Shown: positions 6,912-14,418, counted from the first letter of the stretch. The stretch: DNA of 14,618 bases from RUG806 sp963624415 (GCA_963624415.1 CAVFPQ010000053.1:1-14618); one strand, 5' to 3'. Notes: generated from the sequence alone by a model not told the origin. Numbers and translations: made by a program.

Positions 6912-8225
6912 TCAGTCACCGAAAAGAACGGCGTTTACAACGCTTTCAAGATACTCCTGTCTGCCCGAGCCCGGAAGGGGACATTCTTTTTTATCGGCGG
7001 CAATGTCGGCAAGCTCTTTAAGAGTCGCAGTGCCGTTTTCTATCTTCTGACCGAGCTCCGACTTAAAGCTCGAATATCTGTCTTCGATAAATTTATCGAC
7101 TGTGCCGTTCTCGATAAGCTTTGCGGCTTTTATAAGGCCCAGTGCGAATGTATCCATGCCTAAAATGTAGCCGTGGAACATATCTTCGGTTGTATAGGAC
7201 GGACGGCGGTTCTTTGCGTCAAAGTTAAATCCGCCCGTAAGACCGCCGGCTTTAAGCACCTCATACATACACATTGTGGCATCGTATGCGTTAAAGGGAA
7301 ATTCATCGGTATCCCAGCCTAAAAGCATATCGCCCTGGTTTGCGTCGATTGAACCGAGCATTCCGTGAATGGCGGATACTCTCAGTTCATGCTGGAATGT
7401 GTGTCCCGCAAGGGTTGCGTGGTTTGCCTCTATATTTATCTTGAAATCCTTGTCAAGGCCGTATTCCTTAAGAAATCCGATTGCGGTGGCACTGTCAAAA
7501 TCATACTGATGCTTCATCGGCTCCTTGGGCTTGGGCTCGATATAGAAGTCGCCTGTAAAGCCGATTGAACGACCGTAGTCAACTGCCATATGCATAAGAG
7601 CGGCAATGTGTGACTGTTCAAGCGCCATATCGGTATTGAGAAGTGTTTCGTAGCCTTCACGGCCGCCCCAGAAAACATATCCTCTGCCGCCGAGCTTTAC
7701 GGTAATGTCGAGTGCCTTTTTAATCTGTGCCGCCGCAAAGCAGAACACATCAACGCTGTTTGTTGAACCTGCGCCGTTCATAAATCTCGGGTGTGCGAAC
7801 ATATTTGCCGTACCCCAGAGGCAACGGATATTCGTACCCTTCATTTTTTCGAGAATATAATCGGAAATTTCGTCAAGACGGGCGTTTGTGACGTTTATAT
7901 CTTCGTCTTCGGGCACCAGATCGACATCGTGGAAGCAGAAATAGCGGATGCCGAGCTTTTTCATAAATTCAAAACCGGCGTCAACCTTTGCCTTGGCGTG
8001 CTCCATTGTGCCTTTGACAGCACCGAATGACTTGTCGGCTGTGTCTCTGCCGAACATATCGGTACCGGCGGCACCTAAATTGTGCCACCATGCCATGGCA
8101 AACGGAAGATGCTCCGCCATTGTCTTGCCCATGATTACTCTTTCGGGATCATAAAAACGGAATGCGTAGGGATTTGTTGTATCGGGACCTTCATAATGAA
8201 CGTCCGGAATGTTGAAAATAGCCAA
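6912..8225 (-). CDS. xylA: Xylose isomerase, class II
   Basis: The enzyme interconverts D-xylose and D-xylulose in the cytoplasm, feeding xylB. At 437 aa it has the length of class II (longer) isomerases. The catalytic His-Asp pair is H99 and D102 (CFHDVDLVPE). WGGREGYE (186-193), metal ligand E230 and K232 in YIEPKPKEP, E266 and H269 in NIEANHAT, D294 in SIDANQGD, and D305/D307 (WDTDEFP) complete the two-metal site. The start is unusual: GTG 8234 has no ribosome binding site, whereas TTG 8225, three codons later, lies 8 nt after a strong AGAGG core, so TTG is preferred. It is first gene of the operon, with a predicted promoter about 30 nt upstream. No xylR-type regulator or xylose transporter lies in the window. 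Confidence 0.97.
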   Translation of the reverse strand: MAIFNIPDVHYEGPDTTNPYAFRFYDPERVIMGKTMAEHLPFAMAWWHNLGAAGTDMFGRDTADKSFGAVKGTMEHAKAKVDAGFEFMKKLGIRYFCFHDVDLVPEDEDINVTNARLDEISDYILEKMKGTNIRCLWGTANMFAHPRFMNGAGSTNSVDVFCFAAAQIKKALDITVKLGGRGYVFWGGREGYETLLNTDMALEQSHIAALMHMAVDYGRSIGFTGDFYIEPKPKEPMKHQYDFDSATAIGFLKEYGLDKDFKINIEANHATLAGHTFQHELRVSAIHGMLGSIDANQGDMLLGWDTDEFPFNAYDATMCMYEVLKAGGLTGGFNFDAKNRRPSYTTEDMFHGYILGMDTFALGLIKAAKLIENGTVDKFIEDRYSSFKSELGQKIENGTATLKELADIAADKKECPLPGSGRQEYLESVVNAVLFGD

Positions 8226-8253
8226 ATTACTCACCTCTTAATTTGATAAACTG

Positions 8254-8282
8254 ATTTTAGCACAGCATTGAAAAATATACAA
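8254..8282 (-). promoter_or_regulatory. Predicted xylAB promoter
   Basis: On the minus strand TTGTAT (8282-8277), a 17-bp spacer and TAAAAT (8259-8254). An imperfect palindrome at 8280-8298 (CAAGAATA ... TATACTTG, 7 of 8 arm positions paired) overlaps the upstream edge of the -35 and is a candidate operator. Its regulator is unknown and the palindrome is short and A/T-rich. Confidence 0.5.
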
Positions 8283-8300
8283 GAATAATATATACTTGGA

Positions 8301-8410
8301 TTTGGATTTAGTGGGCAGTGGGCAGTGGGCAGTGGTTAGCTTCATAAAAAGGCGGAGCTTATAAATCCAAGAAACGCAGTATCCTCCTGACCACTGACCA
8401 CTCATTGCTG
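8301..8410. repeat. Composite repeat flanked by inverted heptamer arrays
   Basis: Left arm: three GTGGGCA units (8311-8331) plus GTGGTTA. Right arm: two TGACCAC units (8388-8401) plus TCATTGCTG, the reverse complement of GTGGTCA-type units. The centre, 8352-8383, is a diverged reverse-oriented core (GAGCTTATAAATCCAAG, then ACGCAGTATCC). The element occupies the middle of the divergent xylA-argC interval, between the two promoter regions. Of the 333 bp between the starts, the rest is the xyl and arg control sequence. Confidence 0.8.
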
Positions 8411-8437
8411 TTGTAATAATATCGAATATCTTTAGTT

Positions 8438-8530
8438 TTATGCATAAGTTTTAGTGGAAAATGCAAGAATATTCACTAAATATGCATTTTACCTTGACTA
8501 TTTTAATGCATGACTGTATAATGTCTGCAT
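8438..8530 (+). promoter_or_regulatory. Candidate arginine-repressor region (TGCAT half-site array)
   Basis: TGCAT or TGCAA pentamers begin at 8441, 8462, 8483, 8507 and 8526, at steps of 21, 21, 24 and 19 bp, about two helical turns each. The first lies in the palindrome TTATGCATAA (8438-8447). TGCAAGAATATTCA (8462-8475) resembles an ARG box (TGAAT, 4 bp, ATTCA). AAAATGCA (8458-8465) and TGCATTTT (8483-8490) form an inverted repeat. The array spans the arg promoter, as expected of ArgR/AhrC operators. It is a motif reading only; no argR gene is in the window. Confidence 0.45.
8494..8522 (+). promoter_or_regulatory. Predicted sigma-A promoter of argCJBD
   Basis: TTGACT (8494-8499), 17-bp spacer, perfect TATAAT (8517-8522). 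Transcription is expected to start near 8529, about 30 nt before the argC ATG. Two TGCAT half-sites (8507 and 8526) fall in the spacer and at the start site, where a repressor would block polymerase. Confidence 0.8.
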
Positions 8531-8558
8531 AATTTCCATAATCGTGAGGTTATACTTA

Positions 8559-9482
8559 ATGACAAAAATTTTTATAGACGGCAGTGCCGGAACAACGGGA
8601 CTTCGCATAAACGAGCGTCTGGCAAACAGAACCGATTTAGAGCTTATCAAACTCACCGAAGAAAACAGAAAATCCCCGGAAGCGAGAAAAGCGGCGATTT
8701 TTTCAGCCGATATTGTTTTTCTCTGTTTGCCCGATGCGGCGGCAAAAGAGGCGACAGAGCTTGCAAAAGGCTCAAATGCTGTTATAATAGATACGTCGAC
8801 GGCACACAGAACAAACGACGACTGGACCTACGGTTTTCCGGAGCTTAAAGGACAGCGTGAAAAGATAAAATCATCAAAGAGAATCGCAAACCCCGGCTGT
8901 CACGCAAGCGGATTTATTTCTCTTGTGGCTCCCCTGACCGAAGCGGGAATAATTCCCGAAAATCTTGCTCTTACAAGCTTCTCGATTACAGGTTATTCCG
9001 GCGGCGGCAAAAAAATGATTGCCGAATACGAGGGCGAAAACAGAGATACTCTTCTTGACGCTCCCAGAATGTACGGTGTCACGCAGACACATAAGCACCT
9101 TCCCGAAATGTCGAAAATATGCGGTCTTAAAACGCTCCCGGTGTTCTGTCCGATAGTTTCCGATTTTTACAGCGGCATGGAAGTAACGGTTCCGCTTTTC
9201 GGCAAGGACATAAACGGCGGTGTTGAAGATATCAAAAAGGCGTATTCGGAATACTATAATTCCGGTGTCGTGAAGTTTGTCGACTCTGACGGCGAAAACG
9301 GATTTATGTCCGCCGGCGCATTAAGCGGCAGAGATGATATGATTGTTACCGTCACGGGCAACGACGACAGAATATTGCTTGTGTCGAGATTTGATAACCT
9401 CGGCAAGGGTGCGTCCGGCTCGGCAATACAGAATATGAATATAATTTTGGGTGTAGACGAAAAAACAGGCCTCAATGCCTGA
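8559..9482 (+). CDS. argC: N-acetyl-gamma-glutamyl-phosphate reductase, type 2
   Basis: NADPH-dependent reduction of N-acetylglutamyl phosphate to the semialdehyde, third step of arginine synthesis. The product is 307 aa with the shorter type-2 ArgC layout rather than the roughly 345-aa type 1. The nucleotide loop is IDGSAGTTG (6-14). The catalytic cysteine is C114 in ANPGCHASG. SITGYSGGGKKMI and the THKHLPEM segment follow as in type-2 enzymes. The start was set at ATG 8559 because GTGAGG (8544-8549) is the ribosome binding site 9 nt upstream; the in-frame GTG 8544 overlaps that site. It is first gene of the operon; argJ follows after 13 nt. Confidence 0.94.
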   Translation: MTKIFIDGSAGTTGLRINERLANRTDLELIKLTEENRKSPEARKAAIFSADIVFLCLPDAAAKEATELAKGSNAVIIDTSTAHRTNDDWTYGFPELKGQREKIKSSKRIANPGCHASGFISLVAPLTEAGIIPENLALTSFSITGYSGGGKKMIAEYEGENRDTLLDAPRMYGVTQTHKHLPEMSKICGLKTLPVFCPIVSDFYSGMEVTVPLFGKDINGGVEDIKKAYSEYYNSGVVKFVDSDGENGFMSAGALSGRDDMIVTVTGNDDRILLVSRFDNLGKGASGSAIQNMNIILGVDEKTGLNA

Positions 9483-9495
9483 CGGAGGGAATACA

Positions 9496-10710
9496 ATGAA
9501 AACAGTTTCGGGCGGCGTATGTGCCGCTAAAGGATTCACGGCGGCAGGAATACACTGCGGTGTTCGCAAAAACAAAACTAAGCGTGATCTGTCCGTAATT
9601 TACAGCGAGACAAAGGCTGCTGCGGCGGCTACTTATACAACAAACCTTGTAAAGGGCGCTCCTCTTACGGTTACAAAAAATCATATATCCGACGGTTACG
9701 CACAGGCGGTTATATGCAACTCCGGCAACGCCAACACGTGCAACGCCGACGGCATAGAGGTTGCCGAAAAAATGTGTGCGCTTCTTGCAGAGGAGCTTAA
9801 AATCAACGCAAACGATATTGTCATAGGTTCAACCGGTGTTATCGGTCAGCCGCTTGACATTACCCCCATCAAAAACGGTATTCCTTCGCTTGTTTCCGCA
9901 CTTTCGAAAGACGGTTCCGACAATGCGGCGGAGGGTATAATGACCACCGATACCGTTAAAAAAGAGATTGCCGTTGAATTTACGGCGGGCGGAAAAACGT
10001 GCAAGATCGGCGGTATCGCAAAGGGCAGCGGCATGATTCACCCCAACATGGCAACAATGCTTGTGTTCATTACAACCGATGTCGCTATTACTCCGGCACT
10101 TCTTCAGAAGGCTCTGTCGGGAGATATAAAGAATACATTCAATATGGTGTCGGTTGACGGTGATACATCAACAAACGATATGGTTACAATTCTCGCGAAC
10201 GGCATGGCGGGGAATGATATTATCGACAGCGAGGGCGACGATTACAACGAGTTTATGAAGGCCCTCAATACCGTTAATATGTACCTCTGCCGCAAGATAG
10301 CCGGTGACGGCGAGGGAGCGACAAAGCTTCTTGAGTGTGTCGTATCAAACGCAAAGGACGAGAAAACCGCAAAGACGGTTGCAAAGAGCGTTATATGCTC
10401 CTCTCTTACAAAAGCCGCCATGTTCGGTGCGGATGCAAACTGGGGCAGAGTTCTGTGCGCAATAGGTTACAGCGGTGCGGATGTCGACGTTAACAAAATC
10501 GATGTATCGTTCAAGAGTGCCAAGGGTGAAATCCCGGTATGTGTAAACGGCGCCGGAATTGATTTCTCCGAAGAAAAGGCGAAGGAAATTCTCCTCGAAA
10601 AAGAAATAGATATTCTTATAGACTTAAAGGACGGTTCCGCGTCTGCCACGGCATGGGGCTGTGATCTTACATATGATTATGTCAAAATAAACGGTGATTA
10701 CCGCACCTGA
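9496..10710 (+). CDS. argJ: Bifunctional ornithine acetyltransferase/N-acetylglutamate synthase
   Basis: The enzyme moves the acetyl group from N-acetylornithine to glutamate, closing the arginine acetyl cycle, and in bifunctional members also uses acetyl-CoA. The product is 404 aa, full length. The self-cleavage site is visible: KGSGMIHPNMATML, with cleavage expected between A186 and nucleophile T187. The oxyanion-type STGVIGQPL segment and the C-terminal ATAWGCDLTYDYVKINGDYRT are typical. ATG 9496 follows GGAGGG (9484-9489) at 6 nt; an in-frame ATG at 9475 lies inside the argC tail and lacks a ribosome binding site. Bifunctionality cannot be told from sequence, but no argA is in the operon. 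argB starts 18 nt downstream. Confidence 0.96.
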   Translation: MKTVSGGVCAAKGFTAAGIHCGVRKNKTKRDLSVIYSETKAAAAATYTTNLVKGAPLTVTKNHISDGYAQAVICNSGNANTCNADGIEVAEKMCALLAEELKINANDIVIGSTGVIGQPLDITPIKNGIPSLVSALSKDGSDNAAEGIMTTDTVKKEIAVEFTAGGKTCKIGGIAKGSGMIHPNMATMLVFITTDVAITPALLQKALSGDIKNTFNMVSVDGDTSTNDMVTILANGMAGNDIIDSEGDDYNEFMKALNTVNMYLCRKIAGDGEGATKLLECVVSNAKDEKTAKTVAKSVICSSLTKAAMFGADANWGRVLCAIGYSGADVDVNKIDVSFKSAKGEIPVCVNGAGIDFSEEKAKEILLEKEIDILIDLKDGSASATAWGCDLTYDYVKINGDYRT

Positions 10711-10728
10711 TAAAACGGAGGCATAAAA

Positions 10729-11598
10729 ATGAGCAGTGAATATTCAACGGCGGAGCGTATTGAAGATATCATAGAATCATTGCCGTATATAAAACGCTAC
10801 ACCGGCAAAATCGTTGTTATAAAATACGGCGGCAACGCCATGAAAAACGAGGATTTAAAGCACAAGGTCATGCTTGATATTGTCCTGTTGTGGACTATCG
10901 GCGTTAAGGTTGTTCTTGTTCACGGCGGCGGCCCGGAGATAAATGAAGTCATGTCGAAGCTCGGCAAAAAGCCTGAATTTATTGACGGACTCAGAGTTAC
11001 AGATAAAGAAACCGTTGATATTGTTCAAATGGTGCTTGCCGGCAAGGTAAACAAGACACTTGTAAACTATCTTGAAGAGAAGGGCGCAAGGGCAATAGGT
11101 CTTTCGGGCATGGACGGCAGAATGATTGAAGCCGAGATAAAGGACGAAAGACTCGGCTATGTCGGCAATATAAAGAAAATTCACGCTCAGCCCATTCTTG
11201 ACCTGCTCGAAAAAGGGTATATCCCGGTTATTTCAACAATCGGCTGTGACAGACAGGGCAACGCCTATAACATAAACGGCGATACGGCGGCGGCTGAAAT
11301 CGCAGGCGCGCTTAAAGCCGAAAGATTTATACTCATGACCGATATAAACGGCGTTATGAGAGACAAGGACGACCCGTCAACGCTTATCCCGGAAATTACA
11401 AAGGATGAAGCCGAAAAGTATTATGCGGACGGCACAATTTCGGGCGGTATGATTCCAAAAGTAAAAAGCTGTTTTGACGCGATTGATGAGGGCGTAAAGA
11501 ACGTTGTTGTAATAAACGGCACCGTTCCGCACTCGATACTCATAGAAATGCTCACGAACGAAGGCTGCGGCACAATGTTTATCGGAGGCAAGAAATAA
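10729..11598 (+). CDS. argB: Acetylglutamate kinase
   Basis: Phosphorylates N-acetylglutamate with ATP, second step of arginine synthesis. The 289-aa product is an amino acid kinase fold with KYGGNAM (32-38) and VHGGGPEIN (64-72). NINGDTAAAEIAGAL and ILMTDINGVM are the usual acetylglutamate and nucleotide segments. The roughly 25-residue N-terminal helix before the first strand (ERIEDIIESLPYIKRYTGK) and the C-terminal GTMFIGG are typical of hexameric, arginine-inhibited enzymes, so this step is likely the feedback point. That is inferred from family knowledge. The ribosome binding site GGAGG (10717-10721) is 7 nt before ATG. The stop codon overlaps the argD start by one base (TAATG). Confidence 0.96.
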   Translation: MSSEYSTAERIEDIIESLPYIKRYTGKIVVIKYGGNAMKNEDLKHKVMLDIVLLWTIGVKVVLVHGGGPEINEVMSKLGKKPEFIDGLRVTDKETVDIVQMVLAGKVNKTLVNYLEEKGARAIGLSGMDGRMIEAEIKDERLGYVGNIKKIHAQPILDLLEKGYIPVISTIGCDRQGNAYNINGDTAAAEIAGALKAERFILMTDINGVMRDKDDPSTLIPEITKDEAEKYYADGTISGGMIPKVKSCFDAIDEGVKNVVVINGTVPHSILIEMLTNEGCGTMFIGGKK

Positions 11599-12785
11599 TG
11601 AATATAAAAGAAACAGATAAAGAATATATTGCCGGCACGTATAATCGTTTCCCCGTTGAAATTGTCAGCGGCAAGGGCTCGGTTGTCAAGGACGAAAACG
11701 GCAAGGAATATATAGATATGGGAAGCGGCATCGGCGTTACGTCGTTCGGTGTTGCGGATGACATATGGCAGAAGGCAGTCATTGAGCAGATTTCAAAGGT
11801 TCAGCATACATCAAACCTTTATTACACAAGTCCCTGTGCCGTGCTTGCTGAGAAGCTCTGCGGAAAAACCGGCATGAAAAAGGTGTTTTTCTCAAACTCC
11901 GGAGCGGAAGCGAATGAGTGTGCCATAAAAGTCGCGAGAAAATATGCCGCCGACAAAAAGGGTGCGGAGTATTTTACGATAATCACGCTTAAAAACAGTT
12001 TCCACGGCAGAACGCTTACAACGCTTTCCGCAACGGGACAGGATCATTATCATGAGCTGTTTCAGCCGCTGACTCCCGGTTTTGCCCATGTTGAAGCGGG
12101 CAATTTTGAGGAGTTCAAAAAGACAGCCGAGGAGACAAAGGCCGCAGGTGTCCTGATGGAAGGTGTTCAGGGCGAGGGCGGTGTTATTCCGCTTGATAAG
12201 GAATTTGTAAAGAAAGTTGCCGAGTATGCCAAAGAGAATGATATAGTGCTTATGTTTGACGAGGTTCAGACGGGCAACGGCAGAAGCGGCAAAATGTATT
12301 CGTATATGAATTTCGGTATTGAGCCGGATGTTGTGTCAACAGCAAAAGGTCTTGCGGGCGGTCTGCCGCTCGGAGCAACGCTTCTGGGCGAAAAGGTGCA
12401 GAATGTGTTCGGCCCCGGTGACCACGGTTCGACATTCGGCGGAAATCCCGTTTGCTGTGCGGCGGCGATAAGCATTATCGACAGAATAGACGATGAACTG
12501 CTTAAAAGCGTAAGAGAAAAGAGCGAATATATTTTCAATGCGTTCAAAGATGCTCCCGGTGTCGAGAGTGTTGACGGTATGGGACTTATGATAGGCATCA
12601 AGCCCGTAAAGCCCGCCGCCGATGTAGTTAAGGCGTGCATAGAAAAAGGCGTGCTGTGCCTTACGGCTAAAAATAAGGTTCGTCTGCTCCCGGCGCTTAA
12701 TATTCCGATGGATGTGCTTGAAAAGGCAGTCGGAATTATAAAAGATGTGATTGCAGACGAACAGACGCTGACAATTAACAATTAA
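11598..12785 (+). CDS. argD: Acetylornithine aminotransferase
   Basis: PLP-dependent class III aminotransferase making N-acetylornithine from the semialdehyde with glutamate as donor. The 395-aa product has SNSGAEANE (99-107), FHGRT (135-139), FDEVQTGNGRSG (220-231, with D221 for the PLP nitrogen) and the Schiff-base lysine K250 in STAKGLAGGLPLGA. Translation is probably coupled to argB: start and stop overlap as TAATG, and GGAGG (11584-11588) lies in the last argB codons. The final residues and stop codon fall inside a CAATTAA heptamer array, so the C-terminus LTINN appears to be read from repeat sequence. argD is the last gene of the operon; argF, argG and argH are not here. Confidence 0.95.
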   Translation: MNIKETDKEYIAGTYNRFPVEIVSGKGSVVKDENGKEYIDMGSGIGVTSFGVADDIWQKAVIEQISKVQHTSNLYYTSPCAVLAEKLCGKTGMKKVFFSNSGAEANECAIKVARKYAADKKGAEYFTIITLKNSFHGRTLTTLSATGQDHYHELFQPLTPGFAHVEAGNFEEFKKTAEETKAAGVLMEGVQGEGGVIPLDKEFVKKVAEYAKENDIVLMFDEVQTGNGRSGKMYSYMNFGIEPDVVSTAKGLAGGLPLGATLLGEKVQNVFGPGDHGSTFGGNPVCCAAAISIIDRIDDELLKSVREKSEYIFNAFKDAPGVESVDGMGLMIGIKPVKPAADVVKACIEKGVLCLTAKNKVRLLPALNIPMDVLEKAVGIIKDVIADEQTLTINN

Positions 12786-12880
12786 CATTAACAATTTCGG
12801 AAGACACTGCGTGCCGTAATTCAATGCAGAATGTAGAATGCATAATGCAGAATTTCGGAAGACATTGCGTATTTTGGTCA
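12772..12880 (+). repeat. Composite repeat with two cores and two different heptamer arrays
   Basis: CAATTAA-type units (12772-12796) overlap the end of argD and lead to core TTCGGAAGACACTGCGTGCC (12796-12815). Next comes an array of four AATGCAG-type units (12823-12850), then a second core TTTCGGAAGACATTGCGT (12853-12870). So two unlike heptamer types precede the same core within 100 bp. A separate core fragment, GCTTATAATCCAAGG in reverse orientation, is at 12961-12975. Between the fragment and the next gene (to 13123) I see only A/T-rich sequence without a clear feature. Confidence 0.8.
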
Positions 12881-12897
12881 ATAAAAAAATAAAATTA

Positions 12898-12929
12898 AAG
12901 GACTGTATGCCCAAAGGTATGCAGTCCTT
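12898..12929 (+). terminator. Terminator after argCJBD, possibly bidirectional
   Basis: A 14-bp stem, AAGGACTGTATGCC against GGTATGCAGTCCTT, with CAAA loop. Two G-U wobbles pair only in plus-strand RNA, favouring termination of the arg transcript, although the following T-rich stretch (12929-12947) is interrupted. On the minus strand the stem has two mismatches but is followed by a good T-rich tract (complement of 12881-12897), so it may also stop the convergent secreted-protein transcript. Confidence 0.75.
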
Positions 12930-13123
12930 AAATTATCAAATATTTTTCGCAGTCGCGTTAGCTTATAATCCAAGGTATCGTTTCGGAAAACAAAATTCGC
13001 CTCGTAAACAATCGTTTTATTATACATCTGATTGATAATTTGTCTTTGCTTTGAAACAATACTTCCTTATCAGTATGTGGCTATTGACAGAGCGAATATT
13101 TTTTTTGAATTCTGTTGTATGGC

Positions 13124-14251
13124 TTATTTGCCGAGATTGCCGAGGGAGCCGAAAAGCTGCTCAAAGAAGCCCTTGATTGTCTCAAAAATTGAGCGAATCA
13201 TGGAGAGAATATCACCGATAAGTGTGATTGTCTCGTTCTTGACAACACCGACTACATAGATAGTGGTGTCGCCCTTTATGCAGTCAATATTGTAGTAGCC
13301 GTATTCGTCGGGCTGTGCGGGGGAAATGTCCTTAAGAAGCTCGGTTGTGTCGTAGCCTGTCCAGCCGTAGCCGTTGTAAATGTATACTTCGTACTGGGAC
13401 ATATCATATTCATCTTCAATTTCAACCTTGAAGGAGAATGACTGACCGTATTTGAGAGTAACAGTCTTGTCTGTGAACGCACTCTGCTCGCCGTTTCTGC
13501 CGTATACGGTATAGCCTGTGCCGGTGGGAAGATAAATCTTAAATTTCGAAAGGAAATCGTTATCGGTAGTCCATGTGCCGTAGGTTACGTCTGCGGAAGA
13601 ACCTATCTGCGTGCTGTGTGATCCCTGCTCGAATTTAACTCCGACACCCTCTGCGTAAACGTTGAGAAGAGAATCGTCAAACTTGTCTTCGTTTTCAACG
13701 GGCTCGATGATGTGTGCTTTAATGTAGATGTACTGGTTAAGAGGAACCATAACATCGCCGCCGTTGTCGGGAATGGACGTAAACTTGAGGGCATTGTTAA
13801 GATCCTCGTATGCGTTGCCGTTTTCGGAAACAGCATAGGAGATTTCAACTCTTGATGTGCCGTCGCTCTTTGTAAGACCCTGGCTTGCGACTGAGGGGAA
13901 TCTGTACTGGCAATATGCTTCGCCGGAGCCGCCGATGCGTCCGCCGCCCTTAAGATTACCGTAAACATACAGATAGCCGCCGTCAAGAATGGTGATATAG
14001 CCGTTAACGATAAGCTTTGCGCCCTGTTCGACAATGACCGTTGCACCGGTGGGAATATAGAGTGTCATATCGCTGGGAACAGTCATTGTTGTGCCGCTCT
14101 TGATTGTGTATGTTGTGCCCGATACAAGCTCATCGGATCTTGTAAACTGTGCGGATGTGTCATAGACTACGCTGCCGTCTGCGAACGCCGCAAAGGGGAA
14201 GCAGCACAGAGCCATAATTACCGCTAAAACTACGGATAATGTTTTTTTCAT
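13124..14251 (-). CDS. Secreted protein of unknown function with C-terminal amphipathic helix
   Basis: I do not recognise this 375-aa protein. Residues 1-24 are a clear signal peptide (MKKT, hydrophobic core, AFA-D). Residues about 45-108 are short alternating hydrophobic strands rich in G, T and V (TLYIPTGATVIVEQGAKLIV and following), resembling a few turns of a beta-solenoid as in adhesins or pectate-lyase-like folds. The middle (about 130-340) looks all-beta and is rich in Y, D and G, without catalytic motifs I can name. Residues 342-370 form an amphipathic helix (IRSIFETIKGFFEQLF core) before a short GNLGK tail. No LPXTG, SLH or dockerin motif is seen. The start is sure: GGAGGA is 7 nt upstream of ATG 14251. 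It is monocistronic, convergent with argD. A surface role is inference. Confidence 0.8.
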   Translation of the reverse strand: MKKTLSVVLAVIMALCCFPFAAFADGSVVYDTSAQFTRSDELVSGTTYTIKSGTTMTVPSDMTLYIPTGATVIVEQGAKLIVNGYITILDGGYLYVYGNLKGGGRIGGSGEAYCQYRFPSVASQGLTKSDGTSRVEISYAVSENGNAYEDLNNALKFTSIPDNGGDVMVPLNQYIYIKAHIIEPVENEDKFDDSLLNVYAEGVGVKFEQGSHSTQIGSSADVTYGTWTTDNDFLSKFKIYLPTGTGYTVYGRNGEQSAFTDKTVTLKYGQSFSFKVEIEDEYDMSQYEVYIYNGYGWTGYDTTELLKDISPAQPDEYGYYNIDCIKGDTTIYVVGVVKNETITLIGDILSMIRSIFETIKGFFEQLFGSLGNLGK

Positions 14252-14295
14252 GGAAAAATCCTCCTGTCAAAGGGTATATACTTTTATACAAGCTT

Positions 14296-14324
14296 ATTAT
14301 AAATTCTTTATGTCAAAATGTCAA
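14296..14324 (-). promoter_or_regulatory. Consensus sigma-A promoter of the secreted-protein gene
   Basis: On the minus strand a perfect TTGACA (14324-14319), 17-bp spacer and perfect TATAAT (14301-14296), about 45 bp upstream of the ATG. A second TTGACA-like hexamer (14316-14311) lies within the spacer. The strength suggests high constitutive expression. Confidence 0.8.
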
Positions 14325-14418
14325 TATATTAACAACCTGTGTACAAGTAAAAATTTTACCTTGATTTTTGTGCAAGTTAATAATTTTAAAGTCGATTATT
14401 TCAATTCTTTTTAAGATA

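Noticed and set aside
8301..8410. Attenuator or riboswitch for xylA or argC
   Set aside because: The element lies upstream of both predicted promoters and matches the dispersed repeat family, so it is unlikely to be in either leader.
9475..9495. Upstream ATG for argJ at 9475
   Set aside because: It overlaps the argC stop and has no ribosome binding site, whereas GGAGGG precedes ATG 9496 at ideal spacing.
12266..12914. Long minus-strand frames opposite argD
   Set aside because: Shadows of argD codon structure; one also runs through the repeats and terminator.
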